Shown: positions 1 to 11,583 of the stretch, in pieces
Position numbering within the stretch: the stretch's first letter is position 1
Layout: every line of letters begins with the position of its first letter
NCBI GenBank assembly: GCA_036897485.1
Contig: JAYMTF010000637.1
Location: 1-32,349 of the forward strand
Direction of reading: 5' to 3'
Source of the DNA: Pelargonium nanum
Lineage: Eukaryota; Streptophyta; Magnoliopsida; Geraniales; Geraniaceae
Length of the DNA stretch: 32,349 nt
The notes under the pieces: generated by a model
What the model was told of the DNA's origin: nothing
The model's input: only the letters and a program-made list of their open reading frames with translations
Databases searched by the model: none
Made by a program: the position numbers and the translations under genes

Positions 1-2229
1 GGGCGGTTTCGGATAATGGCAGCTAGAATTTGTTTTACGAGGGAGGTGTGATTGTAAAACATGGGTTTTGATGAGAGCATAACTAGGTTTTGGAATGGAA
101 ACAATCAAATTAAAAACAGGAAAAAATAATGACCTTCATTAGACAGATAATTCAGCCAGAAAATGATGATGATAATAATCGATTTGAAACAGGCACTGAC
201 ATCCTGCGGTGGTCGGAGGCGAAGTGAGCCGCCGGAAGTCACAGACTATTTAACAAAAAAAAGGTACACTACCAGAAATTAAGAAACTGAACTGCTTGCT
301 TACCAAATGGAATCAAAAATCTCTATCTTCTTCGTTGATTCAGAATCAGGTTGATTTCCGTTTTGTTACCAAAATACCCTACCTTAACCGTACAAAGGAG
401 TCTCAGCGGCAAGGCAACGATCTCAAGACCATTGCTCGATCCATCGCTCGGACCTTACCGGTGAAGCATGATTTTGCAAATATGTAAATTATTGAATTAC
501 TTGGTTTTCTACTGCTTTTGCTCTTTGATTTTGTAATTTTAGAGCCTGTGTTATTTGGTTTTATTTGTGGCATCTTTAGAAACTGATTAAACGTTATTTG
601 CTCATGAAGTCGATTTTTCCCTCTCAATTCTTCAACATCTGCTTACCAATCCATTGCATTTAAGCCCAACTGCAAGGTTAGCAGAATCTTTATCATTTTG
701 TTGTGTATATTCAGTTCTTAGGACCCCGATTACAAGTATTGGTCATTTGAGCTTGCAACAAAAGTGCAATGGACATAAAATGTCACAACGGTAACATATA
801 TTCAACACATTTATTTTACTCATCTTACTACTGTATTTGACAGGACAACAGGGAATTACTTGTTTCGGACACCGATCAGTGCATTCCATGCATTATAGCG
901 TTGGGTGCATAATGTCATGCACATCGCTCTTTGATAGTTTTGATTGCTGCAACTTATTTACTAGGACTTTCCCTATAACAATATAGAATCGTAGGGGGAA
1001 AAATCATTTAGGTATCTATCCTCACATGACTTTGTGTCAAGTTAGTAGGATGCATTACAAGTATATTACCTTAGATGATGTATTCTATGTGCCACTTAAA
1101 CTATTGAGCAAAATTTGCTGTTTTCTTAGTGTTTAGATGCCCCCTTCCCCACCAAAAGTATGATACAAAAAAGGAAGAGAAAAAGAAATTATCCATCTGT
1201 GGTCTACATTTGGTAGTTGGTAACATGTTTTTTAGTGAATGGTAGTTAAATTTCCAAACTGTTTTTATCTATAGTTACCAGGTTGTCCATGACAATGCTG
1301 ACTTTGCTTCTAGTTCTACTGGATTATATATTTCACATTCATGGGATATTGCTATGATTGAAGGAGTCATAAGTAAAAGAATTCTACTTCTTTGTCATTA
1401 CAAAAGTAAATAGAGAAAATATGTTATTTTTATGATGTGACAAATTTTAGTAGATGTATAAGTGAGTTTTGCATGCTCATGAGCGTTCCCAAACAAGGCC
1501 GTAGTAAGGCCACGTGACTTTAACATATTGCTAGCTAATTTTATGTAATCTCTTCAAGAGATCACTATTATTGCAACAGAACCCACTTCATCAACTTCAC
1601 ATGCAATGCAAAGATCCACTCTTTCATTGAAGACAAGAAAAGAAGACAAAAGAAAAGAAGAAAAATAGTATATCTCGTGGAAAAGAATAGACAAATTCAG
1701 TGGTATTATAGTGATTACAGAGTAGCTAGCTTATTGAATTAATGTTGATATATAGATCATGTTTTTGTTGGCAATGACAATGGCAATGGCAATGGGAAGG
1801 TATAGGGGCCAAGATGATGATGAGTTGTCATATTCGTCCACTCCATTTATGCTTTTCACAAATGGTCCATCCCATTACCATTTGCTTCTGTGTGGTAAAA
1901 TATAAATGGTCCCATCCCTCCAATTCCATATATACACAATTGAATTAAGAGGTACCTTACAACTTGGGACAAAAGGGCATGCATGCACCACTAAAAGGTC
2001 CTACCAATTGGACCTAAAATTTCCCCTTTCCACACTCACTATTACTTTTTTTCTCATATAATGCCTTGCACGTGGGGAGGAAAATAATTCAACATTTCAA
2101 AAAGAAAATGTCAAAATGGTCTGCATGATACGTTAGAACTTTTGTTTAGATTGCTCAATATCTTGGCTTGGTTAAATCCCTCGCGTATATTTTAAAGGGA
2201 CAATTACACGTACCTACCATGTATTTGAC
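1..2229. other. Gene-poor intergenic stretch
   Basis: No gene could be supported here. The left edge has a GC-richer patch around 200-245 that could be the 5' leader of a gene running out of the window on the minus strand, but no convincing reading frame follows it. A run of 26 protein-like codons at 597-676 ends at an AG|GT junction but is closed upstream by a stop. Single CACGTG G-boxes occur at 1511-1516 and 2069-2074. The rest is AT-rich sequence with frequent stops in all frames. Confidence 0.5.
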
Positions 2230-3402
2230 ATCTTATGCATCTGCATTAATAGAGTTGGAAGTTGTGTAAGGTTAATTGGTCGAAGGTTACTCACAACAAA
2301 GATCTCATCGGCCTCAGAATCAAACTCCTCTCCCTCACAAATGAATGTCTTCTTACCAAATGGTGGTAACGCTTCTCCTTGGAAGCTGACTCGCTTTGGA
2401 AGCAATTGCTCTGCCATTAATACAACTGGGATGTTCATTAATAGAACTCCAAGCGTTGAATCTTAAGAATCCATCTCCAATGTTTCGGGACATTATGAAT
2501 CTCCAAAAATCAAATGGTTCCAGTGATCTGATCGGCTCTAATGGGATAAAATGGTTAGTCAGTAATGGGAGGGTTATAAAATTTTGGTCGGATTCATGGC
2601 TACCATATCAAGCATTGGCAGTCACTTATCATCTCTTATTCTCACTGCGTATGCACAAAAATAAACCTGACAACTTCTTCTATGACAAAACTTGATCAGC
2701 CACAATGGACTCATGATCCAAAACGAGGCTTCACTTCTAGTCGAGCATACTTCATACTTCTCCAGAATGGTAGGTGTCGCCTCCTTCCTTGCACCAGTAT
2801 ATATGTTGTGGCTTCCAAAGGCCCCTCCGAAAATTCAAATATTTGCTTGGTTGGCAACAATGGGTTGTACTCCCACGGATTCTTTCTTGTAGAAAGAGGA
2901 GTTCGGATTCCTACCTAAAAATGCCATTTTGATGATTGCGACCATATTCTTCTTGGTTGTGCTTGGTCCAAATCATCTGGGGATCCATTTTTCAATGGTG
3001 GTCTTTAGCAACATTTTTATCTGACACAACTCGCTCACTCCTTACTCAATGGTCATCGCTCCTAAGGAACAAAAATGCGAGTCTTCAATGGAAATCAATA
3101 TGCTTAATCACGTTATGGTTTATCTGGATGACAAGGAATGGCGCCACCTCCAATAGCTCTCGGCCGGACATTTATGTCACCATCCGAAAAATTCAATGTT
3201 TTGGTTTCTCCATCAACCATTTCTCTTGGCTCCTCGGCCTCGCACCAATGTAGTTTAGAACAATTGTTGCGCTATCCTTTTAGCTCATCAAAGCTTTGTA
3301 ACAACCTCACCAAATCCTAATATTCGGAACTTTGTACTTTGTTTCTCTTTTTTTTTTATGTTTTTGGAATAATGAAGTAAAGTATTACTTGTTTATTAAA
3401 AA
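2230..3402 (+). mobile_element. Decayed LINE (L1-type) 3' fragment
   Basis: This is a 5'-truncated, inactive plant LINE. Conceptual plus-strand reading gives typical late reverse-transcriptase and zf-RVT pieces in order. A 'VNWSKVTHNKDLIGLRIK' stretch starts near 2270 and runs to 'LTNECLLTKWW'; 'EADSLWKQLL' lies near 2380-2410; 'WLVSNGRVIKFWSDSWLP' near 2552-2610; 'FAWLATMGCTPTDSFL' near 2845-2890; a zinc-knuckle-like CDHILLGCAW near 2937-2966; and 'LQWKSICLITLWFIWMTRN' near 3088-3144. The pieces lie in at least three frames with in-frame stops (for example TAA directly after 'KWW' and again near 2415), so it is old. The 3' end has a T-rich leader, 'tttttggaataatg' and a short A-rich tail at about 3397-3402. 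The 5' boundary is uncertain, and I saw no clear target-site duplication. Confidence 0.8.
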
Positions 3403-3927
3403 GAAATAGATTTTCTCATAAAAAATGACAATTAATATAAATCCGTCATATATGTCAAAAAATTTCCATGATATTATCGCAAGACAAGTAGTTATTAATA
3501 TGCATCAACAATATATATGTGTTTAAGCCGGTTTTTTGTAATATAGCATATAAAGAAATAGAAACAAAACCAAGGGTTCATTTGAAATTACTATAAAGCT
3601 GAAGTCGTTTAGTATGAACAAATAAACAGAGGAGAATAAAATGAAAAATGGTGTACAGGCTGTGGTGTTTTTATCTTTATCTTTATCTTTTTCAATGCTT
3701 TAGGCACAGACAGTCCACAACAAACACAGGAAAGAATTGAAAGCAAACAGCACTTTTTCAAAGGGTTGATAAAAGCTATTTTGACTCTACAACAACACAC
3801 TCCTCAATAATATTATCACTTTACAATTCATGACACACTCATATATATTATATATCTATAATGTGTATATAGAAGTAGAGGAAATTAAAAGCTGTTGCAT
3901 GCACATATATAAGAGATAAAAAAATTT
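3403..3927. other. Intergenic, nothing recognised
   Basis: AT-rich sequence. The only structure is a short run of TTTATC repeats near 3668-3690. No coding potential is evident. Confidence 0.5.
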
Positions 3928-4093
3928 AGCCATGATTTTTTGGCCGACTCTCAGCCGATAAATCCATGCAAAAGGTGATGACACGTTATCTATTAACACT
4001 CATATCCGCTCTAATAAATTTGTGGGAGTGGAGCGCCTTCCCAGTTCTACTTAGTTCGTCTTAGCTGAGAGTCTCAGCCAATACACCATGACT
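3928..4093. mobile_element. Small MITE-like element with imperfect terminal inverted repeats
   Basis: The left end (about 3928-3956, tagccatgattttttggc then cgactctcagcc) is an imperfect inverted match to the right end (about 4062-4093). The reverse complement of the right end reads cagtcatggtgtattggctg followed by agactctcagct. The whole is about 165 bp with no coding capacity, which fits a non-autonomous DNA transposon. I could not settle a target-site duplication, so no superfamily is assigned. It lies just downstream of the stop codon of the minus-strand gene that ends at 4151. Confidence 0.5.
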
Positions 4094-4150
4094 GAAATTC
4101 CAGACACTCTATATGTAAATTACTGTGTCTCTTTCTCTGTACAAAATGAA

Positions 4151-5079
4151 TTATTGTTTGGTTCTCCTCTTGGTGAGAGTCCTTATCCACCCTTGCTTCC
4201 TCACCTTGACTCCTTCAACCTTGGTGCCTACGTGGCACACATTTGCCTTGTTGGACCTCTTCCATCTGATGAGCTGGAAGAGCTGGCCAATCCTCTTCCG
4301 CCACCTCAGCGATCCCCGGCCTACTTTGGCATGCTCCACTACGCTCATCTTCTCCTCTTTGATGTAGTTATTGTGATCAAGAGAGACCTTGGACACATTG
4401 TTCTTCTTCTCCCATGAAGCTGCTCCATTGTCTTCAAACTTTATTGATATAAACGAATCTGCATATAATCATCAATAAATTCAATTTAATTTTCTTTTCT
4501 TTTGTAAGATCTCCATGCATTTTCATATATAATTATTGACGGAAACAGAATTCAACCTTAGATCTGTTGCAATCAAAACAGAGCTAGGAGTTGACCGTAG
4601 TAAACAGTAATCATGTCGGACTCCTAAAACTTCATTACGTTCTACTAAAATTTGATCATTTTAACAAAAGGGTCTCGACCCAATGACAATGATGCGCTCA
4701 TAGGTCATAGTGAGATCTGTGGTAGTCAATGCAGAGTTAGAGATAGGCCGCAGTAGGGAGTGGTCATGTCGGCCTTCCAAAACTCCATTATATAGTAATA
4801 AAACTTAATAATTTAACAAAAGTGACTCGACCTAGTAACAATGATACCCTCATTTGTGATCCTCACGAGCAAAATTCTGACTCCGCCACTAAACTGTAAA
4901 TAATTTTAACAAAAATGTCTTAACCCAATAAGAATGATGCCCTCATAGGTCTAATAGAGATCCATTTGACAAATTATACTATAAAATTGTGTCCCTCTTG
5001 TGTAAATTCTACCTTTGCCACTGATTGTGTCTCAACTTTTTTGAGCTTCTTCTTGCTCTACAATGCCTATGCATTTCAT
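4151..5079 (-). CDS. Unnamed small basic plant protein; C-terminal exon clear, first exon tentative
   Basis: The last exon, 4151-4458, is open for 101 codons after an acceptor (atatgcag|ATTCG) and ends in TAA at 4151-4153. The product is very basic. It carries a 'GSLRWRKRIGQLFQLIRWKR' block, then 'ANVCHVGTKVEGVKVRKQGW' and an 'IRTLTKRRTKQ' end. There is no signal peptide or membrane segment. I think I have seen similar C-termini in plant proteins of unknown function but cannot name the family. A possible first exon runs from an ATG at 5077-5079 (MKCIGIVEQEEAQK) to an AA|GTTGAG donor near 5036. It leaves one base, which matches the phase of the last exon, but the donor is weak. The intron would then contain the degenerate repeats at 4561-5030. 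The last exon is fairly sure; the start is not. It is divergent from the ADA1 gene. Confidence 0.5.
4561..5030. repeat. Degenerate tandem repeat of about 150 bp units, transposon-derived
   Basis: Two long copies begin with 'gatctgt' at 4561 and 4714 (period about 152-153). They share 'catgtcgg', 'taacaaaag', 'ctcgacc' and 'aacaatga' or 'gacaatga' followed by 'ctcat'. A third, partial copy aligns from about 4897 ('taacaaaaatgtct' at 4917, 'aatgatgccctcataggtc'). The block also repeats the phrase 'attctgactccgccact' (4874-4890) as 'attctacctttgccactg' (about 5007-5024). That phrase is common in dispersed plant repeats. Copies are well diverged, so the array is old. Confidence 0.6.
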
Positions 5080-5620
5080 CTAAAATTTTAGTTAAGAATT
5101 TAAAATGTGTTGAATTTACATATTATAATCATTTCAACAACAATAACTAATTTAAAATCAAGCAATTACTTTCGAGAAGCAAATCCAAACTCCATCTAAA
5201 TTTCTAATCATGACCCCGTACGGGGAAATTACCTTAACGTTTGGAGCGGATGTTTGCGAGGTGCGGATATTCCCCACGTCATGATCATTCATAAATAAAT
5301 AAATAAAAAAAAGAGGAGATAAACAAACAGGTTATAAGAGATCTACTATATAGACCTCAAAAAAGCCCACGTGTGTTCTCACACGAGTGAGGATGTTTAG
5401 AAAACAAACCTAACCTAAGCCTGGCGTCTTAAATCCCTGTTTGGTCCGTCTTTCATTACATTTCATAACCCAAATGTTTTGAAAGAGACAGCGATAATAT
5501 TAATAGCTATAAATATTGTAAAATAATATAAAATAAACAAATCGATGATCAACAACGATATTGTGTTTTGGGGAAAACGATAGAGGCAAAAACTGGAACC
5601 TCGTGGCAGTTGAAGCTCAG
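5080..5620. promoter_or_regulatory. Shared intergenic region between the basic-protein gene and ADA1
   Basis: About 500 bp separates the tentative start of the minus-strand gene (5079) from the transcribed leader of ADA1. A TATAAATA box at 5508-5515 is well placed for ADA1. A G-box (cccacgtgtg, about 5367-5376) lies further upstream. The two genes diverge, so the region may serve both, but that is inference. Confidence 0.4.
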
Positions 5621-6096
5621 GTTCGTATCTCACCCTACCTCGGTTCAATTCCCAATTGGATTTCTGGGTTTATAGTTCTGATCGAAATACCAATTGGGTC
5701 TTTGTTGTTTCTCAAAACATTTGCTTAAATCTCTCAAATTTGTTCGCTTTCTGCTTCTGCTACTTCGTCTTCTATATTCTTGAATTGTTCATAATCTGAA
5801 AGTTATCTCTGTATGTCTGTTAATTTCTTATCTTAAGCAGCTACTAGTTTGTAATTGTAATTCGAATTGATTGTCAACTCGTTCCCATCTATTTTTTTTA
5901 GCTGAATTTGGATATGGGTTTTGCTCATTTTTGTTTATTGCTGCAGTTTCTTATGCCATTGTGGTGATTATAGAGATTGAACAGTGGTTTGGTATTAGGT
6001 TTTCAGGTTTTGGTTTAACAGTGGTGGGTTTTATCATTTGGGATTTGCTGGGATACTCGGGATTTTGATGGGGATTTGGTTTTAATGAATTTGCAG
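5621..6096 (+). other. Probable 5' UTR intron of the ADA1 gene
   Basis: A donor (gaagctcag|gttcgt, 5620/5621) and an acceptor (tttgcag|ataaaATGG, 6096/6097) bracket a T-rich stretch full of stops. The acceptor lies five bases before the ADA1 start codon. T-rich composition downstream of the donor fits a plant intron. The donor is the less certain end. Confidence 0.5.
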
Positions 6097-6101
6097 ATAA
6101 A

Positions 6102-7157
6102 ATGGTGTCTTATCAAAATTCTTCCCGTATTGACACATTGAAGCTGAAAACTATGATTATCCGCAAGATTGGACATCTGAGAGCTGAAAAGTATTTTGAC
6201 CACCTCAGTAGATTATTTACTTTGAAGCTGAGCAAGTGTGAATTCGATAAGCTTTGTTTTAGGACAATTGGGAGAGAAAATATTCCGATCCATAATCGGC
6301 TGATTAGATCTATTATTAAGAATGCGTGTCTTGCTAAAGTTCCACCTGCAAAAGGTAGTAACAGATCAGGAAGTACCCTTAATGTGCATCAGAAAAACGA
6401 TCTTCAGTCACTCTGTGGAGATGCATTCCCTTCATCCCCACGAAAAGCTAGGTCTCCAGTTCATAGGGACCGCAAGTTTCGGGACCGTCGAAATCCCTTG
6501 GTAACTCTTGGGAAGCCCCAAAGTTTTGCATGCGAGGATCCAGTTTTCAAGGCAGAAGAGCAAGAAAGTCCGACTGAATTACTTTCCCTTGGCAGCAGAC
6601 CACCAATTGAAGTTGCATCTGTGGAGGAAGGGGAAGAAGTGGAGCAAGTGGCTGGAAGCCCTGGTGTCCAGAGCAGAAGCCCTGTTACTGCTCCTCTTGG
6701 AATCTATGTGTGTGGAGCTCGTAAAGCTCTTTCTAATGTATCTGCCTGCAATAGTTACAATCTTATGACCTGTCAAAACAATGGTGAGCTACCGGATACA
6801 AGAACATTAAGAAATCGCTTGGAGCAGAAGCTGGCAAGGGAGGGCATTAGCATCTCAATGGACTGTGTTAACCTGTTGAATAACGGATTGGATGCTTATC
6901 TGAGGAGGTTGATTGAACCCTGTTTGGGTTTAACTGGTTCAAGGAGTGGAAACGAATACATGAGACCATTGAATGGTCTGCTTGTACCTCTTCTGAATGG
7001 GATGTTAGCTGGGAAGTGCACGCAAAAATCAGCAAAACATGATGTTTCTGTGTCCTCTTTGGATTTTAGAGTAGCCATGGAGATGAATCCTCAATTACTT
7101 GGTGAAGACTGGCCGATTCAGCTTGAGAGGATCTCCTTACATGCTTGCAAAGACTAA
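6102..7157 (+). CDS. ADA1: SAGA complex adaptor, ADA1/Hfi1/TADA1 family
   Basis: The 351-codon single-exon gene encodes the plant counterpart of yeast Hfi1/Ada1, a structural subunit that helps hold the SAGA histone-acetyltransferase coactivator together in the nucleus. The SAGA-Tad1 homology starts at the N-terminus: 'RIDTLKLKTMIIRKIGHLRA' (about residues 9-28), then 'FDHLSRLFTLKLSKCEFDKL' and an 'IGRENIPIHNRLIRSIIKNA' helix. The middle is low in complexity, with SPRKARSP-type basic motifs and an acidic run (EEGEEVEQ). The C-terminal part, 'PDTRTLRNRLEQKLAREGIS' and 'NNGLDAYLRRLIEPCLGL', resembles the second conserved block with its histone-fold-like helices. The start at 6102 follows the 5' UTR intron acceptor directly and keeps the conserved N-terminus. 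Arabidopsis homologues (At2g14850, At4g33890 from memory) are similar in size. It converges with the Mpv17 gene; the stops are about 790 bp apart. Confidence 0.85.
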   Translation: MVSYQNSSRIDTLKLKTMIIRKIGHLRAEKYFDHLSRLFTLKLSKCEFDKLCFRTIGRENIPIHNRLIRSIIKNACLAKVPPAKGSNRSGSTLNVHQKNDLQSLCGDAFPSSPRKARSPVHRDRKFRDRRNPLVTLGKPQSFACEDPVFKAEEQESPTELLSLGSRPPIEVASVEEGEEVEQVAGSPGVQSRSPVTAPLGIYVCGARKALSNVSACNSYNLMTCQNNGELPDTRTLRNRLEQKLAREGISISMDCVNLLNNGLDAYLRRLIEPCLGLTGSRSGNEYMRPLNGLLVPLLNGMLAGKCTQKSAKHDVSVSSLDFRVAMEMNPQLLGEDWPIQLERISLHACKD

Positions 7158-7951
7158 ACAAATATGGATTGCAACATAAATCAGCAAAACAGCCGGAGAT
7201 GAGATCACCTCACAATATGAGTTCATGCTTAGAATGATTTGTTCTTACAATTCCTTGAATCAATACTCACATATTACAGGATTTGGCAAATATAATAAGG
7301 TGCTGTGGCAGTTTTGGATCAAGTTGACTGGGTTGCATGCATGTGAATGCCAGTGTTGGAGATGTTTATACAGCTTACTTAAACCCATTGATTCTAAGAG
7401 TTCAACACCATTGTTGAGTTAATTTGTAATTTTCATTTTGCTATTCTATAATACAGGTTTGTGCAAGAAATAAAGCATTCTTGTTTTCAGATTGTTGTAA
7501 TTGCAGATGTTTATTTATTTTTTTTATAGAGCTGCTTAAAATTTGTAGTAGGAAGCTGTGTTGCTTGAGTTCTAACAAAACTATAGCTACAAAAAAATAC
7601 AGGACTATTGCATTGAAATATTGCTTTGGTAGCTGCAAGTCAAGATGAAGTAGAAACACAACTTTTCATTACACTTTTCAACTGGTAGATCGTAGATGTT
7701 ACAAAGAAGATACAACGAGGGCAACCAATAACTACCTATCCCAGAGAAAAACAGATTCTCTAGTAAATGTCTACAGAATTGGCCCACTACTTACACAACC
7801 CTCTTAAGTTTTGTTCAAGTACATTTTCAATGACACCATTAGTAACAAGGTTGCCACTTAATCAGAATTGCATTCCAGGAGTGACCAACTTGAGTATGTG
7901 CAGTCAAAAGTATAGCTCTGAGAGAAGAAAGATTGGATTTTGGAAGAGCAT
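7158..7951. other. Convergent 3' UTR region of ADA1 and Mpv17
   Basis: No coding sequence is supported here. It should hold the 3' UTRs and poly(A) sites of ADA1 (+) and the Mpv17 gene (-). Several AATAAA-like signals occur, including aataaag near 7469. Short open frames are scattered and have no homology I recognise. Confidence 0.45.
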
Positions 7952-10900
7952 CTAGTCACCCGCTTTCTCCAAGCCCGCCATGTATGTCATATAAACCGTC
8001 CATAGAAATGAAAACGAGTTACTCACCAATGGCTGCCAAAAGAAAACATCAAACAAAAGATTTACTGCTTAGAACATAGATTTCAGACATGAACTTCTCT
8101 TGAGTAGATACTTAGAAGGTCACTAACTCGAGAAGGCCTAGCAAACATCTTCAATATACAAATGGAAAAAGGAATGGAGGAATATAGTCATACATACCTG
8201 TAAATGCACGGGAGTGAATTTGTATGTGATAAAATCACACATGGGCCAGTACATAACACCATTTAACATCGTTGGGAGCAAATCCCGCTTTAACCGACTA
8301 ACAATTTCTGCACCATTTTCCCCTGTGCTTGGTAATAATTGAATGAACGGATTAAATGATGAATATTCAATTGCATTACATTGATAAATTTCAGAGAATT
8401 TATATGACTCCTAAAAAGCCTAATCTCTAATCATGAATGAACTACTAGCATGAGATCAGCATTTCATTTACATCACTAAATGCCAAATCTGATACCCATT
8501 TCTATACATATTACTCAAAGGTGTGGAAGACAGTCCTATAATATAATAGAGGTTTTTTATTCAGTTGTATAAGCAACAATACTTGAATAGAGAAATCATG
8601 ACCAAATTCCTTATAATTCAAAGCATATGCATTAAAAATGCGCATTAAATGGATAAATATATAAACCTTGCAGAGCAGCATTCAAGGAGAAGAACACAAC
8701 AGTCATGACAGGTCCATAGAGTGTCTGCGCCATAAACATTTTCTTCAAAGTGGCAGCTATATCTTGCTTTGGAAAAAGTTTTGACATAAAGTTGAACCAA
8801 AAATGTAGAGTTGGTCCTAAAATTAGCAACCCATATCCAGCCATGCGTGCTGTCCTCACAAAATCATAAGCTTCATCTGAAATATATCGTGCTATTGTCT
8901 GAAGAAAATTTAATATGAAATCCCCCATAGAAATAATGGGGATCAAATTAGCTCCTCAAAATTCTAAAGGGTTCATAGGTCACACGAAAAGATACATGCA
9001 AGTGAACACAAATTTGTGATAAGAGCATACTAAAATTAGTGGAAAAACTTGTATAACCGACAATACAGAAAACATAGAACAGATTAAATATACAAAAAGT
9101 ACCAAGCGAATATATACACTTTCCATCCCAAAATGAGTGTCTATTTTTTTCATTTTTATAACAATATGAAAAAAAAAAGAGGGTTAATATGGATATGATT
9201 CTAAAAAAAACAATATGGATAAGTTAGTTAATGTTAGTCTTTTCCCCTTGTACCTCGTGTTCTTCTTGCAACAAACTTATGGGTTCTAACTAGTTTATTT
9301 TGGGGATATTGTTGGTAAATCACACATAACTAACTAACTAAGAGGGGAAATGGACACTCATTTTGAGATGGAATGAGTAATATGTGTGTGTGTGACATAA
9401 ACTGGGCATAATAGCTTAGATAAACTACTAAGTTTATATTCTTGTTGAAGATACCAATAACTATCTGCCCCACATTCTTAACAAAAAGAGTTCCACCAAT
9501 TTCTCTAAGAATACTAAGATATCCTCTCCTAGCAATATCCCGGTTTGGAATTAGACATCAAACTTATGCCACACAAGAAGCGGATGTTTTGCCCTTAGAG
9601 ATTGTCAATGTTGAAATTATGAACAAGACAAAATAATCAAAAAGATTTTATCACAAGGATATACGTGACTCAGCAACTTGCCTAAGTCCACGGGTTGTAC
9701 TTTGGTTTTATTGAAATTCAATTGGTACAATAAACTCAACCCTAGAGAACAAATCTCTTCGATCTCTCTAACATTCACACAACAGAGAATTGGTTTCTCG
9801 CCTCTCTTTGTGTATGCTCTCACCGAATTTTCGCCTCTCTCAACACTCCTCGAGCATCAGCCTACTCTCTCCCATGTACCTCTGATGCTTTCATCATCCG
9901 GATCATTTTGGTGGCTTATCGCCCACACATAAGTCACACATTAGGGTTCCTTGTTACATAGTTTCCTATGACTTGGGTTTTTCTAATCTGAAAAACTCTA
10001 TAATTGATTAGTAGATATTTTACTAAACATATAAGAATTCATAATCAGACTCCAAAAGTTTTGGACCAAAACCTACCACCATTCCACCAATCCCTTATGC
10101 AATCAGGATTTTAATGCAATCCAGATTAATTTCAAAATAACCGGATCAGCCACTCTCTCACTCACTTTATTCCACATAGTTCAGACTTCAGACATTAAAG
10201 AGGACTAGAAGTTATAACCATGTAGAAATCTCATGTATAAGACCTACTTAATCCAACTACACTACCATGATGCCTCCAATCTGCCATACAATCCTCATCA
10301 GAAAGAAACAACTAGCTGAAACCATCATCTGCATAATAGACTAGAGGAAGGAGAAGATAGAGTATTTTCAGTAAATATAAGTAGAAACATCCGATTAACC
10401 CCAGTGGCAATGGTTCCATATTGGACATTATACAGGGTTTCCTTCCAGATTAATCATCTAGCTCCAAAATTGCATTCCACAATATAAATTGCAAGGCTCT
10501 CTCAAATATAAATATCATGGGTATTAACAATAATCTAACAATCGACCAATCCCTTCACGATAAAATATGGGCGTACTACTGCTAACACATCTAACTCTAA
10601 AGACTGTTCAAACTAAGACACCATGACATGCAGATCCAAGCTAACCTTTTTCCTAAAGTCCTATAGACATGAATATCAGCTATCAAATTCCAGTAGAATG
10701 ACAAACTACAGCAACTCATTTTGACTTTGAAATCGATAAACTAGCAAGCATATGATCAGCTTTGTGAAGCAGAATTTTCGGTTTTCAAGAAATGGCCTCA
10801 ATTCCAGATTACTTTGCCAATGCTGTGATCCCCCAAGACCCTTTTCTCTATGGCAAATCCCCTATGTGGTGCGTCACACAGTCAAGTTGAACAAGGTCCT

Positions 10901-11552
10901 TCCTTTACTCTTCAATATTCTCGCTCAAAGCATATTCAGACTGTGGCTATATAATGTGATAGCTTCCTAATGGATGAAAGAGCCATAACCTTGACCTTCT
11001 TCCTCAAGCATTGACCTGTCCCAGAAATAAGGCATTTGACTCATGCTGACAACAGTCATATTGAAAATGAGGATGATCCAAAATCCTTTGTTATATGTCA
11101 TCGTTCCAGGACTAGCCTATCGTGCAATTCGGTCTATGGCGTAATTCTCCAGGATGGAGCAAGCATCATTCTTTGATAGATGATTGAACACTCTTTACAT
11201 TTACAAATATCAGTTTCGGTCAAGGAAACTCATTTCCAACATTTTGTTCACATATGAAATTCAATTTGTCATAAACACCCGAACCCTCCTAATATTTCTC
11301 ATTTTCAGCAAACTTGAAACTAAAAAATATATACTTCGTAAATAATTTTTTTTTTAAAAAAAAAAACGCCCGAAGAACTTTATTTTTCTCATCAAATACA
11401 TCTTCCCCATATGAATAAAACCTTCCACTTTCAAGAAACACAAGACAACACAAACACAAACACAATCACATGGTTGACTTCTCGTGCAAAGAAATAAAAT
11501 GGAAAGAAACAAAAAAACGCCAAATAAAACACATTTTTCTCGTTCGCATCAT

Positions 11553-11583
<31 letters not shown>

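Noticed and set aside
296-487. 63-codon plus-strand frame near the left edge
   Set aside because: No recognisable domain, no supporting splice context and low-complexity composition; not called as a gene.
2214-2438. Clean-looking 74-codon minus-strand frame with internal donor-like sites
   Set aside because: The plus strand of the same stretch encodes recognisable LINE motifs (LTNECLLTKWW, EADSLWKQLL), so the minus frame is an antisense shadow.
4088-4417. 109-codon plus-strand frame
   Set aside because: It lies opposite the minus-strand basic-protein exon, which has the better coding character, and its start falls in a transposon end.
10752-10970. 72-codon plus-strand frame inside Mpv17 intron 1
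   Set aside because: No family resemblance and no promoter or splice support; treated as chance.
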